This document shows, one piece after another, positions 34,624 to 43,711 of a DNA stretch of 53,466 bases. Location of the stretch: contig PLXE01000046.1 in the NCBI GenBank assembly GCA_003151335.1, forward strand, positions 1 through 53,466, read 5' to 3'. This DNA comes from Acidobacteriaceae bacterium. GTDB lineage: Bacteria; Acidobacteriota; Terriglobia; Terriglobales; Acidobacteriaceae. Each line of letters starts with the position of its first letter. Positions within the stretch are counted from its first letter, which is position 1. A program made the translations under genes and the position numbers. Below the pieces are notes generated by a model that was not told the origin of the DNA, did not search any database, and saw only the letters and a program-made list of their open reading frames with translations.

Positions 34624-35724
34624 TTACTTGTCAGGAACTGCTTCGCTGGCCTCGGCGGAGCGTTGGCTCTCGTTGCCCCGCAGATCCACAGCAGAAACAG
34701 AATAAATATATTTCTTGCCAGCCTCGACATTCTCGTCACGGAAGGACGAGGTCTGCACCAATGGCTGATTCAGCTTTTCAAACTGCGCGCCCTCGACCCG
34801 CCGGAAGATGTTGTACCCGGCGAGATCGCTCTCCAAGTTAGGGGCCCAGGTGAGATCGATGAATGGCTTCTGGCCCACGCTGGAGAAGACCGCCTGCAGT
34901 CCGGCGGGCTGGGCCGGCGGATAAATATCGCGCGTGAAGACCTCGACCGGCTGCGAATCGTCGCCCTCGACCGCGGTGTTGATGCCATGCGAATCAACCT
35001 GGGTAACCGTGGTGATGCGATATTCGTACTTCGTTTCCCATCCAATAGTTTTATCAAGGTACGATCCGCTGGCCGAGGGTTCTAGATCGACCAATGCGGT
35101 ATAGGCAGGAGCGCCCACTGGCTTCCGCATAATGCGGTAGCGGTAGCTCAGACCCGCGGGCGCCGCAGCCGTAGCGGGGCCGGCCCAGGAGACGCGCACG
35201 CCTTCTCCGCTGACCTGGGCCGACAACTCGTCGGGGGCAGCGATGGTCGGAGCCACCGCAATCGGCACTTGATTGGAGAGCCCGGCACTGCGTCCGTGAG
35301 AGTTGATCTCTTCCACCGCATAGGTGATAAAGTCCGCAGGATTCTCCTGCCCCAACTGTGGCGGCAGCGAATCCACGTAGCGCATCCGAATCGCCGGCTC
35401 CTCCGCCTGCTGCTTCTTTTTGGGCTGCGGTTGGGGCTTGGGTGGAGAAACTTCGGCGACCACCTCACAGGTGCTCATTAGCCCGGTGCCTTGGTGACGG
35501 CAAACGCGGATTGCGGGCAGATGCTTGACCAGGGTGCGGTCGGTATTCTTGCGTTGCAGCGACCAATCGAGTTCGACGTGGTTGCCCTTGCGGGAAGCGG
35601 CCAAGTCGTCAACCGGACGCGCCAGTTGCAAGGATGGCGGTTGCGGCGCGCCGGGAGTTCCACAGCCGGAGAGCGCCGCGATCAGAAGCAAACCTCCGGC
35701 CAGACAATAGAAGCGCAGTCTCAT
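34624..35724 (-). CDS. Fibronectin-type-III-like lipoprotein
   Basis: The start is ATG 35724, because MRLRFYCLAGGLLLIAALSGCG is a well-sized lipoprotein signal (lipobox LSGC); the longer TTG start at 35760 would put 12 extra residues before it. The mature 345 residues are beta-rich, with FN3-like features (RVSWAGPATA, KYEYRITTVTQ, LTWAPNLESDLAGYNIFR, KKYIYSVSAVDLRGNES) suggesting two or three such domains. A proline/lysine linker (SPPKPQPQPKKKQ) follows the first part. It is anchored in the envelope, probably outer membrane or periplasm. No enzymatic motif. Confidence 0.78.
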   Translation of the reverse strand: MRLRFYCLAGGLLLIAALSGCGTPGAPQPPSLQLARPVDDLAASRKGNHVELDWSLQRKNTDRTLVKHLPAIRVCRHQGTGLMSTCEVVAEVSPPKPQPQPKKKQQAEEPAIRMRYVDSLPPQLGQENPADFITYAVEEINSHGRSAGLSNQVPIAVAPTIAAPDELSAQVSGEGVRVSWAGPATAAAPAGLSYRYRIMRKPVGAPAYTALVDLEPSASGSYLDKTIGWETKYEYRITTVTQVDSHGINTAVEGDDSQPVEVFTRDIYPPAQPAGLQAVFSSVGQKPFIDLTWAPNLESDLAGYNIFRRVEGAQFEKLNQPLVQTSSFRDENVEAGKKYIYSVSAVDLRGNESQRSAEASEAVPDK

Positions 35725-35832
35725 GGAAGCTAACAGGGTAACAAATCCCAGGCAGTTCAACTCGGTGGTGGTGTGCGGAACATGTGCCGGCGCCGCTGGA
35801 CAGTCGAAATAACGTTGTTGGCTGACGGCGAA

Positions 35833-37305
35833 CTACCCCAGCTTCTTGGCCAGAAGTTCGTTGACCATTGCTGGATTGGCTTGTCCCTTCGACGCCTTCA
35901 TCACCTGACCGACAAAGAAGCCGATGACGGTCTTCTTGCCGGCGCGATACTGCTCCAACTGCCTGGGATTGGCGGCGATCACCTCGTCGATGATCTTCTC
36001 GATGGCGGCGATATCGGTAAGCTGCTTTGGCTTCTCCTTTTCGTAGATCGCGGGAAAATCTTCGCGTCGCCCGAAAGCCAGATCGTACAGCTCCTTGAGC
36101 ATCTTGCCGCTGATGGCGCCGCTCTCGACCAGGTCAGCCGACATGGCAACGCCCTCCATCGAAATCGGGGACTGCTCGATTTCCAGCCCCGCGGCATTCA
36201 GCCGGCCAAGCAACTCGCTCTGCACCAGGTTGGCGACGCGCTTGGGATTCTTGGCGGCTTTCGCAGCCTCTTCAAACTGATCGGCCAGCGAGCGAGTGCC
36301 GGTCAGCGTGGTGGCATCGTACTCGGTGATGCCATACTGCTCGACCATACGCGCACGCCGGGCCGCCGGCAGTTCGGGCAACTGGTCTGTGATCTGCTTG
36401 CGCCATTTCTCATCCACCACCAGCGGCAACAGGTCAGGCTCAGGGAAATAACGGTAATCGTGCGCCTGCTCTTTCGACCGCATGCTGTAGGTCTTGCCCT
36501 CCGCGGAGTTGTAGAGGCGCGTCTCCTGCACAATCCTGCCGCCCGACTCCAGCACCTGCTGGTGGCGCTCGATCTCGTATTCCAGCGCGTGGCGGATAAA
36601 GCGGAAGGAGTTGACGTTCTTCACCTCCGCCTTGGTGCCGAACCTGGTTTCGCCGCGCGGCCGGATGCTGACGTTGGCATCGCAACGCAGCGAGCCTTCC
36701 TCCATGTTGCAGTCGCTGACGCCGGTGTAGAGGATGATCTCTTTCAACCGCGTGAGGTACTCGTGGGCTTCGTCAGGCAACGCGATGTCGGGCTCGCTGA
36801 CAATTTCGATCAGCGGCACTCCGGAGCGATTCAGGTCAATCGAGGTCCAGTCGCCGCTGTCGGGAAGGCCATCGTGGAGGCTCTTGCCGGCGTCTTCTTC
36901 CAGGTGCACGCGGGTGATGCCAATCCGCTTGAGACCGGTCGCACCCTTGATTTCGATGTAGCCATGTTCGGCCAAGGGCTTGTCGTACTGCGAAATCTGG
37001 TAGCCCTTGGGCAGGTCGGGATAAAAATAGTTCTTGCGGGCGAAGATCGACGTCTGGTTGATTTTGCAGTTGAGCGCCGTGGCCGCCAGCACGGCGAATT
37101 CAACCGCCCGCTGGTTCAACACCGGCAACGGCCCGGGCAAGCCCAGACACACCGGGCAGACATTGCTGTTCGGCGGATCGCCAAACTGGGTCGAGCAGCC
37201 GCAGAAGATCTTGGTGCGGGTCAGAAGCTGGACGTGGACTTCCAGCCCGATGACCGGTTCGTACCTGGACTGCGCTGCGACCGGGTCTTCCGGCGTGGTG
37301 ACCAT
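35833..37305 (-). CDS. gatB: Aspartyl/glutamyl-tRNA amidotransferase subunit B
   Basis: 490 residues from ATG 37305. GatB hallmarks are present: YEPVIGLEVHVQLLTRTKIFC, NVCPVCLGLPGPLPVLN, FYPDLPKGYQISQYD, RCDANVSIRP and EVKNVNSFRF. The C-terminal YqeY-like tail domain ends MVNELLAKKLG. GatB is the kinase subunit that phosphorylates the mischarged Glu or Asp on tRNA before transamidation with GatA and GatC, which are not in this window. With GlnRS in the same genome, the Asn route is the likely one. Downstream is the FN3-like lipoprotein. Confidence 0.96.
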   Translation of the reverse strand: MVTTPEDPVAAQSRYEPVIGLEVHVQLLTRTKIFCGCSTQFGDPPNSNVCPVCLGLPGPLPVLNQRAVEFAVLAATALNCKINQTSIFARKNYFYPDLPKGYQISQYDKPLAEHGYIEIKGATGLKRIGITRVHLEEDAGKSLHDGLPDSGDWTSIDLNRSGVPLIEIVSEPDIALPDEAHEYLTRLKEIILYTGVSDCNMEEGSLRCDANVSIRPRGETRFGTKAEVKNVNSFRFIRHALEYEIERHQQVLESGGRIVQETRLYNSAEGKTYSMRSKEQAHDYRYFPEPDLLPLVVDEKWRKQITDQLPELPAARRARMVEQYGITEYDATTLTGTRSLADQFEEAAKAAKNPKRVANLVQSELLGRLNAAGLEIEQSPISMEGVAMSADLVESGAISGKMLKELYDLAFGRREDFPAIYEKEKPKQLTDIAAIEKIIDEVIAANPRQLEQYRAGKKTVIGFFVGQVMKASKGQANPAMVNELLAKKLG

Positions 37306-37334
37306 TTCTTGATTATAGTGGCGAGCGCCGCGGA

Positions 37335-37631
37335 TCACGCGCTTCGAGCAAGCTTCGGAATGCGGTGCAGATGTGCCACCTTCTTCCTACGCCTGCGCGA
37401 CGCCACCCAAAGATCGTACTGCGACTGCATGCCCGCCCAGAGTTCCGGCGACGTGCCGAGAGCATCAGACAACCGCAATGCCAAGTCGGCGGAAACGCCC
37501 GCCCGGCCATTCAGCACCCGGGACAGAGTGACTCGCGAGACTCCAAGATGTTCCGCTGCCGTGCAGACGGGCAGCTTGCCCAGGTACTCTCGAAGCACCA
37601 GTCCAGGGTGTGGCGGGTTAAACATACGCAT
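37335..37631 (-). CDS. higA: HigA-type antitoxin (XRE-family HTH)
   Basis: 98 residues. It starts MRMFNPPHPGLVLREYL and has a helix-turn-helix region, TAAEHLGVSRVTLSRVLNGRAGVSADLALRLSDALGTSPELWAGMQ, the standard HigA signature. It neutralises the HigB toxin and autorepresses the operon by binding DNA. It lies downstream of the toxin gene (12 bases between), which is the reversed toxin-antitoxin order typical of higBA. The last 20 residues are basic (RRRRKK), unusual for the family but seen in some members. The cassette sits between gatB and the neighbouring secreted-protein gene. Confidence 0.92.
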   Translation of the reverse strand: MRMFNPPHPGLVLREYLGKLPVCTAAEHLGVSRVTLSRVLNGRAGVSADLALRLSDALGTSPELWAGMQSQYDLWVASRRRRKKVAHLHRIPKLARSA

Positions 37632-37643
37632 AATGATGCTCCC

Positions 37644-37922
37644 TCAGTGATAATCCTGATAGTCGACCAAGATAGCGTCTTCACCTTCGAAAGCAAATGT
37701 CAGACGCCAATTCCCGCTGACGCTTATGGACCAGCGGTCCTCCCACGTACCTTTCAGCGGATGAAGCCGCCAGCCAGGCGCATTCATATCGGACGGCCGT
37801 TTCGCGTTATTGAGGGCAAAAAGCTGAACCGCCAGCCGATTCGCGTGCTTTGCCTGAATTCCAGCCTTCGAGCCCGTTCGGAAAAACCGTTCGATGCCAC
37901 GATTCCGAAAGCTCTTGATCAC
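37644..37922 (-). CDS. higB: HigB-type toxin (RelE/HigB mRNA interferase)
   Basis: The frame is open to 38003, but family alignment begins with VIKSFRNRGIERFF, so GTG 37922 is the start; 92 residues. The core has FRTGSKAGIQAKHA, ALNNAKRPSDMNAPGWRLHPLKG and WSISVSGNWRLTFAFEGEDA, ending in DYQDYH. HigB cuts mRNA on the ribosome. The usual fold and C-terminal histidine are present, so it is likely active. Toxin first, antitoxin second. The gene is expressed together with higA on the minus strand. Confidence 0.9.
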   Translation of the reverse strand: MIKSFRNRGIERFFRTGSKAGIQAKHANRLAVQLFALNNAKRPSDMNAPGWRLHPLKGTWEDRWSISVSGNWRLTFAFEGEDAILVDYQDYH

Positions 37923-37983
37923 TATGTAAAGAGTAACGCTACGCGATACAAAAAACAAGACTAATATCTGAGCGGCAAATCGA

Positions 37984-38646
37984 TTATCTCTCGCCCGCCG
38001 CATTCGCCGGAGTCAGCGGAATCTCGAAGTACATCAACTCGTTGCCATTACTGTTGCGGATTTCGGTGAGATAAATGTGCGCACCGTCCACCGGTTGGCT
38101 CACCCCCTGCACGTCGAAGAACAGGAAGCCTGACTGGGTAGAATGCGGCTCGACCGCCGCAGCGGTGAATTTCGCGCGCGTGAGTTCGTCATACTGCTGC
38201 TGCGCCTTCTTGTTCTTGGTTCCTCCGGGAAGCGGAATGGGGCCGGCGTGCGGATTGGGGTTGGTGCTATTTCCCTTGATGTGGGCCACGCGGCGGAAGA
38301 CGTCGTCCAGGTCGAGCGCTTCGCGTTTGTTACGCCGGGCTGTCACCAACTCCGCTTGCATGTTATTCACGGCGATTGGCTGGTCACCGTCGTTGGTGAT
38401 GACCAGAAACACCGGCAGTATTCCCTCGTCGCTGAAGTGGGTGATAAAAATGTCAGCCTTGGGAGAGCTGTTGTACACATCCACCGCGGCGGCAACGTGC
38501 TCGGTGGGGTGCGTGTCCTTGCAAGCATAGGCGCCCGCGTTACTGGCCTTGGGAGCAACGAAGTCCCTGGCGCCCCAAAGCGCCGCGGAGGACAACACGA
38601 TGGTCAGGGTGGCAAGGCAAAGGAAGACGCGATGTGGAGAGCGCAT
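37984..38646 (-). CDS. Secreted protein of unknown function (220 aa)
   Basis: The start is ATG 38646 (MRSPHRVFLCLATLTIVLSS), since the longer frame from 38715 places 23 extra residues before the hydrophobic signal. A signal peptide (about 1-25) is followed by a beta-rich mature protein: VFLVITNDGDQPIAVNN, a lysine/asparagine-rich middle (PLPGGTKNKKAQQQ), then SGFLFFDVQGVSQPVDGAHIYLTEI near the end. The layout resembles a DUF4352-like Ig-type domain, but I would not assign a family. It is likely periplasmic. It diverges from waaA, with 82 bases between the starts. Confidence 0.7.
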   Translation of the reverse strand: MRSPHRVFLCLATLTIVLSSAALWGARDFVAPKASNAGAYACKDTHPTEHVAAAVDVYNSSPKADIFITHFSDEGILPVFLVITNDGDQPIAVNNMQAELVTARRNKREALDLDDVFRRVAHIKGNSTNPNPHAGPIPLPGGTKNKKAQQQYDELTRAKFTAAAVEPHSTQSGFLFFDVQGVSQPVDGAHIYLTEIRNSNGNELMYFEIPLTPANAAGER

Positions 38647-38728
38647 AGCGGGATTATCCGCTATCGGCAGGCTGGGCTCAACTGAACCCCGGTTTGGATG
38701 ATCGTTCTGGCGCAATTACAATCGCAGC

Positions 38729-40048
38729 GTGTATTCCCTGTACAGCATTCTGCTGCTATTGGCGCTGGTAGTGAGCGCGCCCTGGTGGCTGCTGGAGATG
38801 CTGCGCCACGGCAAGTACCGCGCCGGCTTGGGCGAGCGGCTGGGCAAGGTCCCCGACCGGCTGCGCCATCCGGCCGCGGCCAACACGATTTGGATCCACG
38901 CCGTCTCGGTTGGCGAGGTGCTGGCGATCTCGCGAGTCATCGGCGAGTTGAGGTCGGAGTTGCCGGCTTGGCGCATCGTGGTCTCAACCACAACCGACAC
39001 GGGGCAGAAGCTGGCGCGCGAGCGCTTCGGCGAAAACAACGTTTTCTATTTTCCCGTCGATTTGCCTTTTGCGGTGCGCGCGTACTTGCAGGCGCTAGGT
39101 CCCAAACTGCTGGTGCTGGCGGAAAGTGAATTCTGGCCCAACCTGCTGCACTGGGCGCGGCTCTCGGGCGCGGCCGTGGCCGTGGTGAATGCCCGCGTTT
39201 CCGACCGCTCACTGCCCAGGTATCTACGATTCCAAGAGTTGCTACGGCCAGTCATGCAAAACGTGCAACTCTTCCTGGCACAAAGCGAGGAAGACGCACG
39301 CCGGCTGGTCCAAATGGGCGCTCCCGCCGAGCGGGTACAGGCCAGCGGAAATTTGAAGTTCGAAGTGAAGCCGCCGCTCCGGCCGCCGATTGCAGCGGTA
39401 TTTTCCGCCATCAAGCGCGAAGAGAACGGTCCGTTGCTGGTGGCGGGCAGCACCCTCGATGGCGAAGAGGCCATGCTGGTCGAGATGTTCCGGCAGGTGT
39501 TGCCGCGCTATCCCAAGGCGGTGATGGTGCTGGCGCCGCGGCATCCAGAGCGGTTCGATGTGGTGGCAGCGCTGCTGGAATTATCCGGCCTGCGTTACCA
39601 GAGGCGCTCGCAATGGAAGGCAGGGAGGCCAACCGCGGGAGACGTCTTCCTGCTCGACAGCATTGGCGAGTTGGCCAGCCTGTATGAGTTTGCCGAGGTG
39701 GCGTTTGTTGGCGGCAGCCTGGTGCCGCGGGGCGGACACAATGTGCTGGAAGCGGCCCAGTTCGGAACGCCGATTCTGGTTGGACCCTACACGGAAAATT
39801 TCCGCGACATCGTCGATGTCTTCCGCGATGCCGATGCTTTGCGCGTGGTCACTCCACAGTCGTTGACCGCGACCGTGCTGCAATTGCTGGAGGACCCCGA
39901 CGAACGCGCTGCTCTCGGGCGCCGGGCTTTTGAAGTTCTGCGCTCGCAGCGCGGGGCAACCGAGCGGACCGTGAGCGCGCTGCTGGAGTTGCTGGCGGAG
40001 CAGGGCGCTCTGGGACGGGCAGAAATGATTTCGGAGCGGCGGGTGTGA
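38729..40048 (+). CDS. waaA: Kdo transferase WaaA (KdtA)
   Basis: 439 residues from GTG 38729. WaaA adds Kdo to lipid A precursor at the cytoplasmic face of the inner membrane. An N-terminal hydrophobic anchor (about 2-20) leads into the GT30 domain with IWIHAVSVGEVLA, VVSTTTDTGQ, VFYFPVDLPFAVR, ESEFWPNLL, GAPAERVQASGNLKFE, and VFLLDSIGELASLYEFAEVAFVGGSL. These are hallmark segments. It opens the LPS operon; its stop overlaps the next GTG (GTGA), so the kinase LpxK is made in step. Confidence 0.96.
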   Translation: MYSLYSILLLLALVVSAPWWLLEMLRHGKYRAGLGERLGKVPDRLRHPAAANTIWIHAVSVGEVLAISRVIGELRSELPAWRIVVSTTTDTGQKLARERFGENNVFYFPVDLPFAVRAYLQALGPKLLVLAESEFWPNLLHWARLSGAAVAVVNARVSDRSLPRYLRFQELLRPVMQNVQLFLAQSEEDARRLVQMGAPAERVQASGNLKFEVKPPLRPPIAAVFSAIKREENGPLLVAGSTLDGEEAMLVEMFRQVLPRYPKAVMVLAPRHPERFDVVAALLELSGLRYQRRSQWKAGRPTAGDVFLLDSIGELASLYEFAEVAFVGGSLVPRGGHNVLEAAQFGTPILVGPYTENFRDIVDVFRDADALRVVTPQSLTATVLQLLEDPDERAALGRRAFEVLRSQRGATERTVSALLELLAEQGALGRAEMISERRV

Positions 40049-40992
40049 ATCCGCTCACCGCACTCTACGGCGCGGCCGTGCGCGCGCGCAACGAACTCTA
40101 CGACCGCGGCACGCTGAGCCTCAGCCACCTGCAGGGACCGGTGGTGAGTATCGGCAACATCACAGTCGGCGGTTCGGGCAAGACGCCGTTCCTTATCTTG
40201 CTGGGCGAGCTGCTGAAGCAGTACGGCATTCCTTGCGATGTCCTCTCGCGTGGCTACCGGCGCCTGACCAGGGGGACACTGCCCGTCAATCCCCTGGGAT
40301 CCCCGCACCAATATGGCGACGAGCCTTTGCTGATCGCGCGCAAGTTGGGCGTGCCCGTCATCGTCGGCGAGTACCGCTACGCCGCCGGGCGATTGGCCGA
40401 GGAGAAGTTTGGTCCCCGGTTGCACTTGCTGGACGATGGCTTCCAGCATCGCCGGCTGGCGCGCGAATTCGACATCGTGCTGGCCTCTCCCAGCGACGCC
40501 CGGGATTCGTTGCTGCCCACCGGCCGGCTGCGCGAGCCGCTCTCCTCGCTGACCCGCGCCGATGCGATCGTGCTGACTAATGACACGGGGGGAGACGGCC
40601 TGCGGCTGGGGCGCCAGCAGGTGTGGCGAGTGACCCGTGACATCGTCGCTCCCCAAACCGAGGAACCCTGCCTGGCGTTCTGCGGCATCGCCCGTCCGCA
40701 GAACTTTGTGGCCCAATTGCAGGCGGCGGGAGTTATGCTGGCCGGCACCTGCAGCTATCGCGATCATCATCGCTATTCGGCTGACGACATCCGCCACCTG
40801 TTGCAACTGCGCAAGCAGCTCGGCGCCAGGGCATTCGTCACCACCGAGAAAGACGCGATCAACCTTGAGGGGTATCTGGAAGCACTGCAACCGATTCATG
40901 TCGTTCCGGTGAGAATGCGGTTGCACAATGCGGCCGCCGTCCTGGAGTTCATACTGGCCACGGTTAGCGAGCGAAAGCGGCGGCCCGCGTGA
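40045..40992 (+). CDS. lpxK: Tetraacyldisaccharide 4'-kinase LpxK
   Basis: 315 residues, GTG start overlapping the waaA stop. LpxK phosphorylates lipid A disaccharide at the 4' position. Walker A is NITVGGSGKTPF and the adjacent segment PCDVLSRGYRR is typical of the family. LLDDGFQHRRLARE is the signature with the catalytic aspartate. The protein is peripheral to the inner membrane. Order after waaA is common but the reverse of some proteobacterial operons. It is followed by the heptose kinase gene after a gap of about 60 bases. Confidence 0.95.
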   Translation: MNPLTALYGAAVRARNELYDRGTLSLSHLQGPVVSIGNITVGGSGKTPFLILLGELLKQYGIPCDVLSRGYRRLTRGTLPVNPLGSPHQYGDEPLLIARKLGVPVIVGEYRYAAGRLAEEKFGPRLHLLDDGFQHRRLAREFDIVLASPSDARDSLLPTGRLREPLSSLTRADAIVLTNDTGGDGLRLGRQQVWRVTRDIVAPQTEEPCLAFCGIARPQNFVAQLQAAGVMLAGTCSYRDHHRYSADDIRHLLQLRKQLGARAFVTTEKDAINLEGYLEALQPIHVVPVRMRLHNAAAVLEFILATVSERKRRPA

Positions 40993-41055
40993 GACAATCA
41001 TCGGTTGCCCCGCGCCCGGTGGCTCGAATTAAGCGCCGGGCGTTCATCTGAATTC

Positions 41056-42090
41056 ATGACCAGGCACCTAAAAGATACGGAGCGATGGAAGAAGATCGTC
41101 CAGTTGTTCGGTGACGTTTCGGTCACCGTGCTGGCCGATTTGGTGGCCGACGAGTTCATCTTTGGCGAGATCGCGCGGGTGTCACGCGAAGCGCCCGTGT
41201 TGATCCTGAAGCATCGCGAGCGCACCGTGGTGCCCGGCGGCGGCGGCAATGCGGTCATGAACCTGGCTTCCCTGGGCGTCAATGTTCTGCCCGTCGGAGT
41301 GGTGGGCGATGACGAGGTCGGCAGCCTGCTGCTGGAACGATTGCACGAGAAGAAGATTCCCACCAGCGGCATCGAGCGGGTGAAGCACCATACCACCACC
41401 ACCAAGAGTCGCATCCTCGCGGGCATGTCGCACACCAGCCGGCAGCAGGTGGTCCGCCTGGATCGCGAACCAGAACCGCTGGACGAACTGCATCCCGTGC
41501 TTTTGAACCTGGTGAATGCGGCGCGCGAATACGCGAGCGCGTCGGACGCCTTTCTGATTTCCGACTACGGATACGGTGCGGCCACACCCCGGCTGCTCAA
41601 CTTCATCAAGTCGAACCGCTGCCTGGCGGACAAGCCGGTCACTCTCGATTCGCGCTATCGCATGCTCGACTACGAGGGTGTTACCGCGGCCACGCCCAAT
41701 GAGCCGGAGGTGGAAGAGGCGTTGGGCATCAAGATTGGCCATGACAACCAGAAGCTGTTCTGCGCCGGCGAGCGGCTGATGCAGGAGATGGCGCTGGAAT
41801 CGCTGGTGATCACGCGCGGCCGCCATGGCGTGGTTGCCTTCGAGAAAGATGCGCCGCCGCTGGTCCTGCCCATCCATGGCTCCGACCAGGTGGTGGATGT
41901 GACCGGAGCCGGAGACACCGTGATCGCCACCTTCACCGCGGCGCTCGCCGCCGGGGCCGATACGGCTTCGGCAACGCGGCTGGCCAACTTTGCCGGCGGC
42001 ATCGTGGTGATGAAGCGCGGCACGGCCACGGTATCGAACCAGGAATTGCTGGCCGCCATCGACCAATATTCGGCAACTACATCTTCGTGA
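41056..42090 (+). CDS. hldA: Heptose-7-phosphate kinase (HldA/RfaE1-like)
   Basis: Start set at ATG 41056 ([11 protein letters not shown], 344 aa), with a TTG at 41005 as alternative; neither has a good ribosome binding site. It is a PfkB-fold kinase with [34 protein letters not shown] (catalytic aspartate in GAGD) and [11 protein letters not shown]. It phosphorylates D-glycero-D-manno-heptose-7-phosphate at C1 on the way to ADP-heptose. The stop overlaps the start of the nucleotidyltransferase gene (GTGA); E. coli has both as one HldE polypeptide. RfaE1 homologues also include related sugar kinases, but the neighbour settles the role. Confidence 0.93.
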   Translation: MTRHLKDTERWKKIVQLFGDVSVTVLADLVADEFIFGEIARVSREAPVLILKHRERTVVPGGGGNAVMNLASLGVNVLPVGVVGDDEVGSLLLERLHEKKIPTSGIERVKHHTTTTKSRILAGMSHTSRQQVVRLDREPEPLDELHPVLLNLVNAAREYASASDAFLISDYGYGAATPRLLNFIKSNRCLADKPVTLDSRYRMLDYEGVTAATPNEPEVEEALGIKIGHDNQKLFCAGERLMQEMALESLVITRGRHGVVAFEKDAPPLVLPIHGSDQVVDVTGAGDTVIATFTAALAAGADTASATRLANFAGGIVVMKRGTATVSNQELLAAIDQYSATTSS

Positions 42091-42590
42091 ACGACGACAC
42101 ACAAAAAATCCTTTCGCGCGACGCCTTGCGTGACCGCGTGGCCGAGTGGCGCCGTAGCGGCCAGCCGATTGTGCTGGCCAATGGCTGCTTCGACCTGTTG
42201 CATGTTGGGCACATCCGCTATCTGCGGGGCGCGAAGGCGCTGGGCGGAAAGCTGGTGGTGGCCATGAATTCGGACGAGAGCGTTTCCCGGATCAAGGGAG
42301 CGGGCCGCCCGCTGATGCCGGCCGCGGAGCGCGCGGAGATCGTCGCCGCACTGACTGCCGTGGATGCCGTAGTTCTGTTTGACGAACCTGATGTGCGCGC
42401 CCTGATTCGCGAGATTCGCCCCGACGTGCAGGCCAAGGGCACTGACTACACGCGGGAGAATGTCCCTGAGCGCGACGAGGTCCTGGCTTATGGCGGACGA
42501 GTTGAAATTGTGGGCGACCCCAAAGATCATTCCACGACGGACTTCCTTGCGCGACTGCAATCCTGGAGCGGAGGACGTGGCCAACGGTGA
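42087..42590 (+). CDS. hldC: Heptose-1-phosphate nucleotidyltransferase (HldC/RfaE2-like)
   Basis: 167 residues from the overlapping GTG 42087. It has the cytidylyltransferase fold with [21 protein letters not shown] (HxGH motif), [14 protein letters not shown] and the [16 protein letters not shown] segment. It attaches AMP to heptose-1-phosphate, and its partner is the kinase directly upstream. RfaE2 sequences otherwise form the C-terminal half of HldE. The stop overlaps the next start (GTGA). The C-terminal [12 protein letters not shown], close to the expected end, is preserved. Confidence 0.94.
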   Translation: MNDDTQKILSRDALRDRVAEWRRSGQPIVLANGCFDLLHVGHIRYLRGAKALGGKLVVAMNSDESVSRIKGAGRPLMPAAERAEIVAALTAVDAVVLFDEPDVRALIREIRPDVQAKGTDYTRENVPERDEVLAYGGRVEIVGDPKDHSTTDFLARLQSWSGGRGQR

Positions 42591-43711
42591 GCACTCCTGT
42601 ATCACCGGAGGAGCAGACTCCCATGCTTACCGAACACCGTTCGGCCATCGTCTCGACCGACCGGCTCGTGGTGGTGCGACTCAGCGCCATGGGCGACATC
42701 GTTCACGCGATGCCGGCGATTGCCGCCTTGCGCCTCGCCAAACCCGATCTGCAAATTGGATGGCTGGTGGAAGAGCGCTGGGCGGAATTGCTGTGCGCGC
42801 GTAATGCGGAACGATTGGCTGCGCCCTCGGAGCGCAAGCCGCTCGCCGACTGGGTGCATGTGGCCAGGTTCTCCGGTTGGCGCAGGGCGCTGCTGTCCCA
42901 TGAGACATGGCGTGAGATCCAGTCGTGCCGGCGTGAAGTGCGCGCAAGAAAATACCAGGTCGCGCTCGACCTCCAGGGTGCGATACGCTCGGCATTGGCA
43001 GCGTATTCTACAGGCGCCGCGATTCGAATCGGGGCGTCGCAGCCGCGCGAGGCGCCGGCGCGCATGTTCTACACTCACGCCATCGACGTGCAAGGGGCCC
43101 ACGTGATCGAGCATGCGCTGTCTCTGGCTTCGGAGATTGCAGGCCAGACGCTGGAATTTGTTCAGCCCCCATTTCCTGTTGATCCCACCAGCGAGGGGTG
43201 GGCCGATCGTCAATCTGAAATGTTTGGCGGCAAGCCGCTGGGAATTCTCAACCCCGGTGCGGGTTGGGGAGCAAAGTGCTGGCCGCCGGACTCCTTCGGC
43301 GCGGTGGCACGCGCGCTGGCGGACCGGGGCATGGCGGTGCTGATCAACCATGGTCCCGGAGAAGAAGCGCTGGCCGAAGCGGTCGGTAACTCCAGCGGCG
43401 GAGTGGCCGTGCCGTTGAAATGCTCGGTCGGTGAATTGATTGCGCTGACGCGGCGCGCCCGCCTCTTCATCGGCGGAGACACGGGCCCCATGCAACTGGC
43501 GGCGGCGTTACGGGTCCCCGTGGTCGCGTTGTTCGGGCCCACGCGACCGGAGCGTAATGGCCCCTTCGGCACGCCCAGCGTGGTGCTGCGCAGTCCTCAG
43601 AGCGTGTATAACACGACGCATACCGACCGTCGCGATAAGGGCCTGGTTTCGATCGGGCCGCAAGCGGTGATACAAGCGGCTGAGCGGTTGCTTGGGGAAC
43701 AGCATGGCTGA
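42587..43711 (+). CDS. waaC: LPS heptosyltransferase I (GT9 family)
   Basis: 374 residues from GTG 42587. GT9 landmarks are [21 protein letters not shown] and [13 protein letters not shown], the [15 protein letters not shown] segment, [19 protein letters not shown] for the ADP-heptose-binding loop, [16 protein letters not shown] and [14 protein letters not shown]. WaaC transfers the first heptose to Kdo; WaaF adds the second and is not identified here, so waaC against waaF is a judgement from sequence resemblance. The stop overlaps the next ORF by eight bases. Confidence 0.88.
   Translation: MSTPVSPEEQTPMLTEHRSAIVSTDRLVVVRLSAMGDIVHAMPAIAALRLAKPDLQIGWLVEERWAELLCARNAERLAAPSERKPLADWVHVARFSGWRRALLSHETWREIQSCRREVRARKYQVALDLQGAIRSALAAYSTGAAIRIGASQPREAPARMFYTHAIDVQGAHVIEHALSLASEIAGQTLEFVQPPFPVDPTSEGWADRQSEMFGGKPLGILNPGAGWGAKCWPPDSFGAVARALADRGMAVLINHGPGEEALAEAVGNSSGGVAVPLKCSVGELIALTRRARLFIGGDTGPMQLAAALRVPVVALFGPTRPERNGPFGTPSVVLRSPQSVYNTTHTDRRDKGLVSIGPQAVIQAAERLLGEQHG

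Noticed and set aside
35773-37650. 625-codon plus-strand open frame
   Set aside because: It is the antisense shadow of gatB and the higA region; GatB motifs on the minus strand are unambiguous.
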